This document shows positions 1-8,541 of a DNA stretch of 64,000 nt, piece after piece; position 1 is the first letter of the stretch; the number at the start of each line of letters is the position of its first letter. The stretch lies in assembly GCF_900114615.1 (NCBI RefSeq), contig NZ_FOTS01000010.1, forward strand, positions 62,001 through 126,000. Reading direction: 5' to 3'. The notes beneath the pieces were generated by a model. The model had not been told where the DNA came from and did no database searches. It worked only from the letters and a program-made list of their open reading frames with translations. The position numbers and the translations under genes were made by a program. Source of the stretch: Pelosinus propionicus DSM 13327 (lineage in GTDB: Bacteria > Bacillota > Negativicutes > DSM-13327).

Positions 1-327
1 AACATTGTTTCCTTCCAAAACTCCCATTTGACAGATTTCTTTAATTTCAGCAACGATATTTTTCATGATCGACTTGGTAAATTCAAGCATGTATTCATCT
101 TGAGAATAAGAAGATCCAATGCAGAAAGTAGAGATTCCTAATTTATAACGAAGAGACCCCGTATCCAGTTGGATATAATTCATATTAGTCATCGTTTGTA
201 AAATAGGATACAGTGTACTCTTGGGAACCGAGATAGCCTTGGATATTTCGGTAAGAGTTAATCCTTCTACATTTATAGATAAAAGATTTAATATATTTAA
301 TACTCGTTCTGTAGGTTTATGAGACAT
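1..327 (-). CDS. IclR-family transcriptional regulator (N-terminal part, cut by window edge)
   Basis: The reverse strand reads without a stop from an ATG at 327 to base 1, giving 109 residues of a protein that continues outside the window. Residues about 5-60 form an IclR-type winged helix-turn-helix, with the pattern LTLTEISKAISVPKSTLYPIL. The rest begins the effector-binding domain. IclR proteins usually control a neighbouring catabolic operon and sense its substrate. Here the gene is divergent from the sugar-acid dehydratase/aldolase pair, so it is the probable local regulator. The effector cannot be read from the fragment. Confidence 0.85.
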   Translation of the reverse strand, partial: MSHKPTERVLNILNLLSINVEGLTLTEISKAISVPKSTLYPILQTMTNMNYIQLDTGSLRYKLGISTFCIGSSYSQDEYMLEFTKSIMKNIVAEIKEICQMGVLEGNNV

Positions 328-653
328 AAATACTCCTTATAGTAATAAAATTTATATCATTACTATTTTATTGATTTTAAAAAAGATTGTCTACTGAAAT
401 ATGAATTGCAAATTACTTGCTTAACCTAATTGGACGAATGAAAAATGATTGCGAATAATTGCATAACTGTGTTATTATCAAATTAATAATTCCGATAATA
501 GAATTAAGTTCGTATATAAGAATAAAATATGCGCATAATTACGGTGATTTTATTGAAATTGATACAATGAGGGGTGTTTCGCAGAAAAATAAATCTCATC
601 CTTTAGATTTTTGTCATTTTTCAATGCAATGAAATTCTAAGGAGGAACTGTTT
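328..653. promoter_or_regulatory. Divergent promoter region between the IclR gene and the dehydratase gene
   Basis: This 326-bp, very AT-rich gap holds two inverted repeats that could be operators. AATAAAAT at 344-351 pairs with ATTTTATT at 365-372, just upstream of the regulator start. TAATTC at 487-492 pairs with GAATTA at 501-506, upstream of the dehydratase. A strong ribosome binding site, GGAGGA at 641-646, precedes the ATG at 654. Assigning the repeats to IclR binding is inference from position and symmetry only. Confidence 0.4.
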
Positions 654-2645
654 ATGTCAATGAACTCAATTTATGATGTAAAAGATGTATCTTTATATGA
701 CATTTTCACTCATGCTGAGGGACCGAAAGGAAAGCTGCCTTTTACGGAAGAGTTCTTAAGAAAATCACCAAGTGGACATATTTTTGGAATGACTCTAAAT
801 GCTGGTATGGGCTGGAATCCGGAAAGGCTTAATGATGATGACGTACTTATTTTAAGCACTCAAGGAGGAATCCGTGGTGAAGACGGCAGCACCATAGCTG
901 TGGGGCTACATACAGGCCACTTTGAATTAGGTTTGCAGATGCGTGCAGCCGCTGATGAACTAGCACGCCATGGTGCCATACCATATGCAGCATGTGTTAC
1001 CGATCCTTGTGACGGGAGAAGCCAAGGAACAACGGGCATGTTTGACTCATTGCCTTATCGCAATGATGCTGCAATCGTGCTGAGACGATTGGCACGGTCT
1101 CTTCCAACAAGAAAAGTAGTAATGGGTATTGCTACTTGCGATAAGGGATTGCCAGCAATGATGATGGCATTGTCATCAATGCATGATTTTCCGACTGTTC
1201 TTGTCCCAGGAGGTGCAACGCTTCAACCTGTAAAAGGTGAAGATGCTGGAACGGTTCAGACAATCGGGGTTCGGTTTGCCAGTAATGAAATTTCTTTTGA
1301 TGAAGCGGCAAGAGTAGGTTGCAGTGCTTGTGCATCTGCTGGCGGCGGATGTCAATTTTTCGGAACGGCAGGGACTTCCCAGGTCATAGCGGAATCATTG
1401 GGGCTCGCAATTACACATTCCGCTTTAGCGCCTTCGGGTCAGCCAATTTGGGAAGAAATTGCAAGACAGTCTGCTAGAGCTGTAATGGAATTAAAAGAAA
1501 AGGGTATTACAACAAAGGATATTATTACTGATAAGGCAATTGAAAATGCAATGGTTCTACATGCGGCATTTGGCGGCTCGACAAATTTACTTCTTCATTT
1601 GCCAGCTATTGCTTTTTCAGCAAATTGTAGGGTGCCTACAGTAGATGACTGGGCTGCCGTTAATAAAAAAGTTCCTCGTTTAGTCAGTGTCATGCCAATT
1701 GGCCCGGTTAACTATCCAACAGTAAGTGTTTTTTTAGCTGGTGGAGTTCCAGAAGTGATGCTTCGTTTAAGAGAACTAGGTTTGCTGCATGAAGATGTTA
1801 TGACAGTTACGGGTGATACATTAGGAGCTAACTTAGATTGGTGGGAAAAATCGGCGAGACGTCAAAAATGCAGGGAGCGATTAGAATCATTAGATGGGAT
1901 AAATCCTGACGATGTAATTATGACTCCTACCAAAGCTAAGGAGAGAGGGTTAACATCTACGGTTACATTTCCTGTTGGAAACATTGCTCCAGAGGGATCG
2001 GTTGTCAAATCTACAGCCATTGATCCAACGGTTATTGATGAAGATGGCGTTTTTAGACACACTGGAAAGGCTAAAGTGTTTATATCCGAAACGTCAGCAA
2101 TTGCAGCAATAAAAAATAAAAAAATACAATCAGGCGATATTATGATTGTTATGGGTGGAGGTCCTAAAGGAACCGGCATGGAGGAAACCTACCAATTGAC
2201 TTCAGCATTGAAAAAACTATCTTTTGGCAAACACGTTTCTTTGATTACAGATGCTCGTTTTTCTGGTGTTTCTACAGGAGCGTGTTTTGGACACGTAGGA
2301 CCTGAAGCATTGGCTGGCGGACCACTGGGAAAATTGCGAGATGGGGATTTAATAGAGATTATTGTTGATGGAAATCAGTTTGAAGGCTCACTTAACTTCA
2401 TTGGAACGGAAGAAAATCGACTTTCCTATGATGAGGCTGCTGAAGTATTAAAAAAGCGCGAGATCCATTTAGGATTACAGCCAAATCCGGCCTTACCTGA
2501 TGATACTAAATTGTGGGCAGAACTTCAGTCTATTAGTGGCGGAATATGGAGAGGGTGTGTCTATGATGTGGATAAAATCATCGAAGTTATTGAAGCTGGA
2601 AAGAAGGTTTTAGCAGATCAAAAAAGTAAACAGCGAAATCGATAA
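654..2645 (+). CDS. Sugar-acid dehydratase, YjhG/YagF family (D-xylonate dehydratase-like)
   Basis: This 663-residue protein belongs to the IlvD/Edd dehydratase superfamily and follows the E. coli YjhG/YagF sequences closely along its whole length. Shared stretches include [11 protein letters not shown] near the start, [32 protein letters not shown] and [19 protein letters not shown]. The conserved cysteines fit Fe-S cluster ligation. Family members dehydrate D-xylonate or related aldonic acids to 2-keto-3-deoxy acids. The downstream YagE-like aldolase would cleave that product, making a non-phosphorylative sugar-acid pathway. The start at 654 has GGAGGA seven bases upstream. The substrate (xylonate, galactonate or another) is inferred from the family. 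Confidence 0.9.
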   Translation: MSMNSIYDVKDVSLYDIFTHAEGPKGKLPFTEEFLRKSPSGHIFGMTLNAGMGWNPERLNDDDVLILSTQGGIRGEDGSTIAVGLHTGHFELGLQMRAAADELARHGAIPYAACVTDPCDGRSQGTTGMFDSLPYRNDAAIVLRRLARSLPTRKVVMGIATCDKGLPAMMMALSSMHDFPTVLVPGGATLQPVKGEDAGTVQTIGVRFASNEISFDEAARVGCSACASAGGGCQFFGTAGTSQVIAESLGLAITHSALAPSGQPIWEEIARQSARAVMELKEKGITTKDIITDKAIENAMVLHAAFGGSTNLLLHLPAIAFSANCRVPTVDDWAAVNKKVPRLVSVMPIGPVNYPTVSVFLAGGVPEVMLRLRELGLLHEDVMTVTGDTLGANLDWWEKSARRQKCRERLESLDGINPDDVIMTPTKAKERGLTSTVTFPVGNIAPEGSVVKSTAIDPTVIDEDGVFRHTGKAKVFISETSAIAAIKNKKIQSGDIMIVMGGGPKGTGMEETYQLTSALKKLSFGKHVSLITDARFSGVSTGACFGHVGPEALAGGPLGKLRDGDLIEIIVDGNQFEGSLNFIGTEENRLSYDEAAEVLKKREIHLGLQPNPALPDDTKLWAELQSISGGIWRGCVYDVDKIIEVIEAGKKVLADQKSKQRNR

Positions 2646-2700
2646 CAACCCGGAGACAAATTTAACCGTTATTATTTATATAATATAGGAGGAATTTGAA

Positions 2701-3597
2701 ATGAAGTGTAATTACATTAGTCCAATTTTAACATCCATCAATGCAGATGGAACGGTAGATTATGAGACGATGCATAAGCTGTACGACACGTTGATTAATG
2801 CAGGAATTGATGGAATTTTGGTCGGAGGGAGTTCGGGCGAGTTCTATGCTTTTACGTATGAAGAGATTAAAGAATTTATCTTAGATGCGATTTCATATAT
2901 TGGCAATCGAGCAATTGTAATGGCAGGTACAGGACGTATGGCATACAAGGAAACGGTGGATTTATCAAATTTGGCTTTAGCAGCCGGTGCAACGTCAGTA
3001 CTCGTAGTAGGTCCATATTATAGTGCCTGCAACCAGGAAGATGTTTTTAACTATTATGACAATCTATTAACCGATGTAAACGGGCCACTTTATATCTACA
3101 ATTATGAAGACCGTACTGGTTATGATGTTACCGTCGACACCTTTTTGCGCCTACTAGCTAAGCATAAGCATCTAGAAGGCATGAAAGATACGCATGCCAT
3201 GCTTCGGCATACACAGAAATATATTCAGCTTGTAAAATCTAAGTATCCAGATTTCATTGTTTATACTGGATACGATAATAATTGCATTCCATCGGTTATT
3301 TCTGGCGGCGACGGTTGCATCGGTGCGTTATCGAATGTATATCCATCTCTATGTGCTGAAGTCGTAGAATCTCTTCGCAAGGAAGATTTGAATCAAATTG
3401 TAAAGTCTCAACGATCGATCGATGAAAAAATGCGTTTTTACGAAGTCTATACACCATTCAATCCTGTAATGAAATGGGCTATGGCAGAGTTAGGTTTGGG
3501 TATGCAAGAGAACTGCAAAGCACCACTGACTGCGCTGACTGAAGATACAAAAGCTTCTCTGTCTGGTTTTGCTGATCAGTTATGGCGTAATAAATAA
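2701..3597 (+). CDS. DapA/NanA-superfamily 2-keto-3-deoxy sugar-acid aldolase (YagE/YjhH-like)
   Basis: The 298-residue protein is a class I TIM-barrel lyase of the dihydrodipicolinate synthase superfamily. GGSSGEFYAFT near residue 44 is the usual substrate-carboxylate loop. YNYEDRTG near residue 137 carries the catalytic tyrosine, and the Schiff-base lysine lies in EGMKDTH near residue 161. It follows the dehydratase by 55 bp with its own AGGAGGAA site. With a YjhG/YagF dehydratase upstream, cleavage of 2-keto-3-deoxy-pentonate or -hexonate is more likely than lysine synthesis. A separate dapL in this window supports that reading. The exact substrate is uncertain. Confidence 0.85.
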   Translation: MKCNYISPILTSINADGTVDYETMHKLYDTLINAGIDGILVGGSSGEFYAFTYEEIKEFILDAISYIGNRAIVMAGTGRMAYKETVDLSNLALAAGATSVLVVGPYYSACNQEDVFNYYDNLLTDVNGPLYIYNYEDRTGYDVTVDTFLRLLAKHKHLEGMKDTHAMLRHTQKYIQLVKSKYPDFIVYTGYDNNCIPSVISGGDGCIGALSNVYPSLCAEVVESLRKEDLNQIVKSQRSIDEKMRFYEVYTPFNPVMKWAMAELGLGMQENCKAPLTALTEDTKASLSGFADQLWRNK

Positions 3598-3771
3598 TCT
3601 ATATACCGTTTCCTGATTCTCCCGACAACTTCATCTTCGGAATGTGTTTTCTCAAGGATCTTCCCTAATCAATCTAGTCTTTTTTCTTCATTATATTATT
3701 AGTAGTACCCAGCCTTAGGCCAATTATATCAATATCATTTCTTCACTCTAATAATTATGCAAAAAAATTAT

Positions 3772-3808
3772 AAAAGGCTTCAATCCATAGTTGAATTGAA
3801 GCCTTTTT
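3772..3808 (+). terminator. Intrinsic terminator
   Basis: Perfect 13-bp arms AAAAGGCTTCAAT (3772-3784) and ATTGAAGCCTTTT (3795-3807) enclose a 10-nt loop and end in a T-run. It lies about 175 bp beyond the aldolase stop codon and probably ends the dehydratase-aldolase transcript. Confidence 0.8.
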
Positions 3809-3852
3809 ACCGTTACCAGTGATATGGTTCTGCATATCACTGGTAACGGTAA
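3807..3852. repeat. Perfect 20-bp inverted repeat resembling the rlmH 3' end
   Basis: Arms 3807-3826 and 3833-3852 are exact reverse complements around a 6-nt centre, GTTCTG. Read on the minus strand, 3833-3813 gives GCA GAA CCA TAT CAC TGG TAA, which is A-E-P-Y-H-W-stop. The genuine rlmH gene ends E-P-Y-H-W-stop at 4235-4252. Over GAACC to GG the two copies agree at 18 of 21 bases. The differences are three transitions, two of them at synonymous third codon positions. The rlmH 3' end is the known integration site of SCC-type cassettes, so an att-like scar is one reading. A stray hairpin is the other. Confidence 0.6.
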
Positions 3853-3901
3853 ATTCGTATTTAGAAATATCAATGTGAAAAGACATCCCTTTTCCCATTA
3901 T

Positions 3902-4054
3902 TTAATGTAAATCTTTTTTCAGCATTGCCTGAATCGCTTTCGCCAAGTCTTGCACAACTTCTGGTGGTGGCTGTTCTTTTGGATACTTCTTACCACCTAC
4001 AATCAAGCTATCTTTTGTCACAAGAAATTCTTGCTTTTTCTTATCCTCTGCCAA
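3902..4054 (-). CDS. Small charged protein of unknown function, 50 aa
   Basis: A TTG start at 4054-4052 follows a strong GGAGGGGG ribosome binding site at 4068-4061 with a 6-nt spacer. The frame runs 50 codons to TAA at 3904-3902. The product is lysine-rich at the N terminus (AEDKKKQEF). It has a short central motif, VGGKKYPKEQPPPE, and ends in an amphipathic helix, VVQDLAKAIQAMLKKDLH. The protein-like composition and the ribosome site argue that it is real, and an overlapping plus-strand frame is then a shadow. It lies 180 bp beyond rlmH. I do not recognise a family. Confidence 0.65.
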   Translation of the reverse strand: MAEDKKKQEFLVTKDSLIVGGKKYPKEQPPPEVVQDLAKAIQAMLKKDLH

Positions 4055-4234
4055 AAAAATCCCCCTCCGCACCAACACTCACACCGTCCCAAGGTGACGA
4101 TTCTATTGATTACATGTTCTATATTCCACAATCTTTACTGCCTTCCTGCCATTTTTCACTAATACCCTGCTTCCTTATTTCTCTCTTAAAAATAACCTGA
4201 TCTTCATTCATAAATATCCAGGCCATTGCTGCCA

Positions 4235-4717
4235 TTACCAATGATACGGTTCTCCCCGATTAATCTTAAATGCCCGATAGATCTGTTCTACTAACAGCAA
4301 CCGTATCATTTGGTGAGTGAATGTCATTTTAGAGAAAGATAATCTTTCTTTTGCAGCTTTTAATAAGTCGGGAGAAAGACCAAAGGCACCTCCGATGATG
4401 AAGGTAATATCACTTTTCCCAGAGACGCCTAAAGCACTTATTCTTTCTGCAAGCTCTTCTGAAGACGCTTGCTTGCCAATGACGTCAAGAACGATGAGGT
4501 GGCTGCTTTCTTTCACGTATCTTAGCATGCGCTCTCCTTCCTTGAGCAGTACTTTTGTTTTCTCAGCATCAGAAGGATGTTCAGGCATACGTTCTTCATC
4601 AACTTCTATAATCGACAAACGACAATAGGGTGTAAGACGCTTGACGAATTCAGCAATACCCATGGTCAGATACTTTTCTTTGATTTTGCCAACAGCAATA
4701 ATTGTAATTTTCATCAC
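4235..4717 (-). CDS. rlmH: 23S rRNA (pseudouridine1915-N3)-methyltransferase RlmH
   Basis: At 160 residues this has the usual length of the SPOUT-class methyltransferase that modifies pseudouridine 1915 in helix 69 of 23S rRNA. The N terminus, MKITIIAVGKIKEKY, and the SAM-binding loop, FIIGGAFGLS, are diagnostic. The C terminus ends R-G-E-P-Y-H-W, as in many Firmicutes. The ATG overlaps the htrA stop by 4 bp (ATGA), so translation is probably coupled. The 3' end of this gene is an established integration site in staphylococci; a near copy of its last codons lies 400 bp downstream. Confidence 0.97.
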   Translation of the reverse strand: MMKITIIAVGKIKEKYLTMGIAEFVKRLTPYCRLSIIEVDEERMPEHPSDAEKTKVLLKEGERMLRYVKESSHLIVLDVIGKQASSEELAERISALGVSGKSDITFIIGGAFGLSPDLLKAAKERLSFSKMTFTHQMIRLLLVEQIYRAFKINRGEPYHW

Positions 4718-5829
4718 TGCTGAGTCGGCATTTCTTCTAAAAGTACATTTACAGTCTGTTGATTGCCTTTACGAAGAATTGTCACACTAATCGTATTGCC
4801 AATTGCCTGGCCATCCACTGCTCCTCTTAGATCAGCCACGCTATTCACTTCAGTGTCTCCTATCTTCAATATAACATCACCTTCCCTAAGACCAGCCTTA
4901 GCTGCTGGTCCTCCTTTTGCAATCTGCAGTAAATAGACGCCTTTATCAATGGCGAGCTCATATCCATAAGCAGCAGCTGTATTGCGATCAAGTATACCTA
5001 CCCCAAGATAAGCTCTTACCACACGTCCTTTTTCAATAAGAGATTGCAAGATAGGTCTGGCAGTATTAACCGGAATGGAAAAACCAATACCTTCCACACC
5101 TGCAACTGATATTTTTGCACTGTTAATTCCAACGACTAGACCATCAGCATTTACCAATGCTCCACCCGAATTTCCAGGATTAATAGCCGCATCTGTTTGA
5201 ATCAGTTTAAATTTTCGTTCGCCAATCTCAATAGAGCGATTCAGCGCACTGATAACACCAGCAGTCACACTCCCCTTGAATTCCAAGCCAAGAGGGTTAC
5301 CAATGGCAAGCGCTGGTTCACCAACTAATAGACTATCTGAATCCCCCAAGACAGCTGCGGGTAAACCCGTAGTATCTACTTTTACGACTGCTAGATCAGT
5401 AGCAGGATCAGCTCCCAATACTCGTCCAGCAAGCACCCGACCATCCGCTAGGGACACTGTAATTTCCTGAGCATTTTCTACAACATGATTATTGGTGGCA
5501 ATATATCCATTGGCATCAAAAATTACTCCTGAACCTACACCTTGCTCTACAAGTTCTTTACGGTTAAAAGAGTTTCGAGCATAAGCTTTATTCGTAATCC
5601 CCACTACTGCTGGACCAACAGTTTGTGCGGCTCTTACCAAAGGCGTATTACGTGCTTCAGATACTTGTGCTTGCGCTGCAGGTTCCTGTAGTAAACTTTG
5701 AATCGGCGTCCTATTTTGCGGTGTGGATTTCGATATAAATCTGCCGCCATAGCCTAATACTAGGCCGCCGCCAATCAGCGCTCCAATCACAGCGATTAAG
5801 AATACTTGTCCAATTTTTCTATTCATCAT
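4714..5829 (-). CDS. HtrA/DegP-type membrane-anchored serine protease
   Basis: The 371-residue protein has one N-terminal membrane anchor (about residues 9-27), a trypsin-like protease domain and one C-terminal PDZ domain. The catalytic triad is visible as His115 (TNNHVVENA), Asp145 (ATDLAVVK) and Ser221 (GNSGGAL). The PDZ domain starts near residue 275 (YLGVGI) and has the GLREGDVILKIG motif. HtrA proteins act outside the membrane as quality-control proteases. The order walJ-htrA-rlmH matches the end of the wal (yyc) locus of Firmicutes, but walRK is absent here. The stop overlaps rlmH by 4 bp. Confidence 0.95.
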   Translation of the reverse strand: MMNRKIGQVFLIAVIGALIGGGLVLGYGGRFISKSTPQNRTPIQSLLQEPAAQAQVSEARNTPLVRAAQTVGPAVVGITNKAYARNSFNRKELVEQGVGSGVIFDANGYIATNNHVVENAQEITVSLADGRVLAGRVLGADPATDLAVVKVDTTGLPAAVLGDSDSLLVGEPALAIGNPLGLEFKGSVTAGVISALNRSIEIGERKFKLIQTDAAINPGNSGGALVNADGLVVGINSAKISVAGVEGIGFSIPVNTARPILQSLIEKGRVVRAYLGVGILDRNTAAAYGYELAIDKGVYLLQIAKGGPAAKAGLREGDVILKIGDTEVNSVADLRGAVDGQAIGNTISVTILRKGNQQTVNVLLEEMPTQQ

Positions 5830-5838
5830 CCTGCCCCC

Positions 5839-6615
5839 TTAGACGTTACTACTCACTGTACGATCAGGATAGGTAATATGCAATTCAATTTCTGAGCCAA
5901 GATTTAAACCCTGTTCTTCTAATATAGCACTTACCGTGTTTTTTGCCAATTCTGGATTATTATTTTCTTTGCTCATGTGAGCCAAGAATACTTGCATTGT
6001 CGGTTTTCTTTTTAGCCGAGCCAGCGTCCACGCAGCATCTACATTCGACAAATGTCCGCGATTGCTCTTAATACGCCGTTTTAAATGCCAAGGATATGCA
6101 CCATTTTCCAGCATATCTAAATCATGATTGCATTCTAAAACTAATACATCGCTCAAAGAAATCGCGTCTTTTACTGCATCAGTAACAAAACCAATATCAG
6201 TAACAACACTGCATTTACTACTTCCATGATAAAAGCGAAAACCAACTGGATCTGCTGCATCGTGAGAAATACTAAATGGCTCTACTCTGACTTGTCCAAT
6301 AGTAACTTTCTCAGATAAATTCTGGCAGCAAATATCAGGTATAACAGCACGACAGTACATAGCCCGCCAGGTATAGGGACTGGCATATACAGGCAAATTG
6401 TACTTTTTAGTCATAGTCGGCAAGCCACTAATATGATCTCTATGCTCATGAGTAATAAATACCCCATCCAGCTCTTCGATATCGGTACCTAATGCCGCTA
6501 AACTTTGTTTAATGCGCCTTGTGCTGATCCCCGCATCCACTAATATTTTAGTATGTTTAAAATCTAAAAAAATGGCGTTTCCTGTGCTGCCACTTGCCAA
6601 AACATGAACTTGCAT
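5839..6615 (-). CDS. walJ: MBL-fold metallohydrolase, WalJ/YycJ family
   Basis: This 258-residue metallo-beta-lactamase-fold protein has the metal-binding motif HEHRDH at residues 56-61. Further expected ligands lie in SHDAADPVG and in ECNHD. The start, MQVHVLASGSTGNA, is typical of YycJ/WalJ, thought to be a DNA-processing exonuclease tied to cell-wall and division homeostasis. It is the first gene of the minus-strand walJ-htrA-rlmH group, with a 9-bp gap to htrA. The absence of walRKHI upstream means the classic operon has been split here. Confidence 0.9.
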   Translation of the reverse strand: MQVHVLASGSTGNAIFLDFKHTKILVDAGISTRRIKQSLAALGTDIEELDGVFITHEHRDHISGLPTMTKKYNLPVYASPYTWRAMYCRAVIPDICCQNLSEKVTIGQVRVEPFSISHDAADPVGFRFYHGSSKCSVVTDIGFVTDAVKDAISLSDVLVLECNHDLDMLENGAYPWHLKRRIKSNRGHLSNVDAAWTLARLKRKPTMQVFLAHMSKENNNPELAKNTVSAILEEQGLNLGSEIELHITYPDRTVSSNV

Positions 6616-6760
6616 ACATTCTCCTTTAATTCTACTTTACATATTATTTGAGTATTTCCATGACACTACTTGTAAAATTACATTAAAAACTATATAGTAT
6701 TATATCAGAAAAGTTCTTATGATTTAACCTGCAATTCTATATAAAGAGGGATTTTATATA

Positions 6761-8317
6761 ATGAATGATCAACATAAAGCTAAAAAACAGCTGATAGAGG
6801 AATTGATTTCATTACGTCAGCAGCTTGCAAAATGGAGCGGCGCTGCACCAACTCCCTCCTGCCCTTATCCTAGTACAAATGAGTCACACCATACAGTAAC
6901 CTTTCCTCAAAAAACGCATACTTGCTTATGGGAAGGGGAATTTAAATCCTTAGTAGAAAGCTCTCCTGATGCAATTATTCGCTTTGACAAAGATTTGCGA
7001 TTTTTATATGCAAACAAGGCTGCCCTAAAAGCAATGAGAATATCACAAGAAACTTGTCTAGGAAAAACCGTCAATCAATTAAAATTACATAAGAAATATT
7101 ATAAGCTGTGGAAGACCCAGATTGAAACCATATTTGAAACCAGACAGCAAGTAAAATTTGAAGCGGATTTTACGAATAGCAAGGAACTTCTCTTTTACTA
7201 TCACGCACGTCTTGTTCCTGAATTTTCTGCAGACGGTTCTGTTGTATCCGTTTTGTGCACCTTACGTAATATTGATGAATTAAAGAAAACGGAATTAGAA
7301 TTACGAGCTAGTGAATCTCGCAATCACAAGCTTTTATCATCTTTACCCGATTTCTTATTTTATCTCACAAATGAAGGGGTTTATTTAGATTATCATGTGA
7401 CCAATCCCCACTTATTATATAAGCCTCATAATAGCCGCATCGGTAAGCACTTAACAGAAGTACTCCCTGCTAAGCAGGCTCAGCAATTCATGTCTGAAAT
7501 AAAACGTGCCATCAAAAGCGGAAAAATGAAGAGTATTGAGTACCAATTGCCTATCAATGATACAATCTGTTCACTGGAGGCACGTATCATGGCCTATGAC
7601 AAAAACAGTGTCTTGGTCATTGTCAGAGATATTACAGAATTGAAACATCTCCGTCAAGAACTTACCCGCCTTGATCAGCTCAACTTAGTAGGAGAGATGG
7701 CAGCTACAATTGGTCATGAAGTACGAAACCCAATGACAAGTGTTCGAGGCTTTTTACAATTTTTGAGTTATAAGGAAGAATGTCAAAGCTTTAAAAATTA
7801 TTTTCAACTTATGATGGAAGAATTAGACCGTGCCAATTCTATTATTAGTGATTTTTTATCCTTGGCTAAGAATAAGCAGGTCAAGTTAGAAATTCAAAAT
7901 CTGAATAAAATTATTAAGACCATTGCTCCTTTACTGCAATCCAATGCGATGATCTCCAATAAGTCTCTTCATTTAGACCTAAATCCCATACCGGATCTAC
8001 CCCTTGATTCCAAGGAAATCCGTCAATTGCTCTTAAATCTAGTGTATAATGCGTTAGACGCTATGCCGCCAAATCGAAATATCACTATAAAATCCTTCAT
8101 AGAAAAAGGTCAGGTCATATTAGCGGTTCAGGATGAAGGTACGGGCATACCACCAGAATTGATCGGAAAGCTAGGAACGCCCTTCTTAACGACTAAGGAA
8201 AAAGGGACTGGTCTGGGATTAGCAGTTTGCTACCGTATTGTGGCCAGACACAAAGCAACCATTGAAATTGATACTTGCTCTCAGGGAACTACTTTTTTTA
8301 TTAAATTTAATCAGTAA
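6761..8317 (+). CDS. Cytosolic PAS-domain sensor histidine kinase, sporulation-kinase type
   Basis: The protein has 518 residues and no membrane segment. A short coiled start is followed by a PAS domain at about 65-180 (SPDAIIRFDKDLRFLYAN) and a second at about 185-300. The HisKA domain has phosphorylatable His319 in GHEVRNP, and the HATPase domain shows N (LLNLVYNALDA), G1 (DEGTGIP) and G2 (GTGLGLA) boxes. No response regulator is adjacent. Orphan kinases of this layout in spore formers commonly feed the Spo0F/Spo0A phosphorelay, so a sporulation role is inferred. It is divergent from walJ. Confidence 0.85.
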   Translation: MNDQHKAKKQLIEELISLRQQLAKWSGAAPTPSCPYPSTNESHHTVTFPQKTHTCLWEGEFKSLVESSPDAIIRFDKDLRFLYANKAALKAMRISQETCLGKTVNQLKLHKKYYKLWKTQIETIFETRQQVKFEADFTNSKELLFYYHARLVPEFSADGSVVSVLCTLRNIDELKKTELELRASESRNHKLLSSLPDFLFYLTNEGVYLDYHVTNPHLLYKPHNSRIGKHLTEVLPAKQAQQFMSEIKRAIKSGKMKSIEYQLPINDTICSLEARIMAYDKNSVLVIVRDITELKHLRQELTRLDQLNLVGEMAATIGHEVRNPMTSVRGFLQFLSYKEECQSFKNYFQLMMEELDRANSIISDFLSLAKNKQVKLEIQNLNKIIKTIAPLLQSNAMISNKSLHLDLNPIPDLPLDSKEIRQLLLNLVYNALDAMPPNRNITIKSFIEKGQVILAVQDEGTGIPPELIGKLGTPFLTTKEKGTGLGLAVCYRIVARHKATIEIDTCSQGTTFFIKFNQ

Positions 8318-8407
8318 TTATCCGATGATCAAGTTACTCTAAGACTCCCATCTTCTATCTCGTTAACAGCCTGTAATACCTTTCCCTCTGGTCAGGATAA
8401 CAGTCTG

Positions 8408-8541
8408 TAGAACTCGAACTAAGTTCGCTCTAAGGGTCTTCGGACCCAAGGATCACTTATATAAGTGGAAGCTCCAAAGTAGCTAATTCCCTGGATACGT
8501 GCGACTAAGATTCAGATGGAGTTTATAACTCCGCCTGAATC
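8408..8541. other. Run of five adjacent hairpins between convergent genes
   Basis: The gap between the kinase and the phosphohexomutase contains consecutive hairpins. TAGA..CGAAC pairs with GTTCG..TCTA (8408-8432). GGGTC-TTCG-GACCC (8434-8447) is a stable tetraloop. CACTTAT/ATAAGTG occupies 8454-8467. GGAAGCT pairs with AGC..TTCC (8467-8490). GATTCAG..GGAGTT pairs with AACTCC..CTGAATC (8509-8541) and overlaps the mutase stop codon. No clear T-run follows on either strand, so a simple terminator does not explain it. It could be a small RNA or a copy of a dispersed structured repeat. Confidence 0.45.

Noticed and set aside
3925-4200. Plus-strand open frame of 91 codons after the aldolase
   Set aside because: It has no ribosome site and overlaps the better-supported minus-strand small gene.
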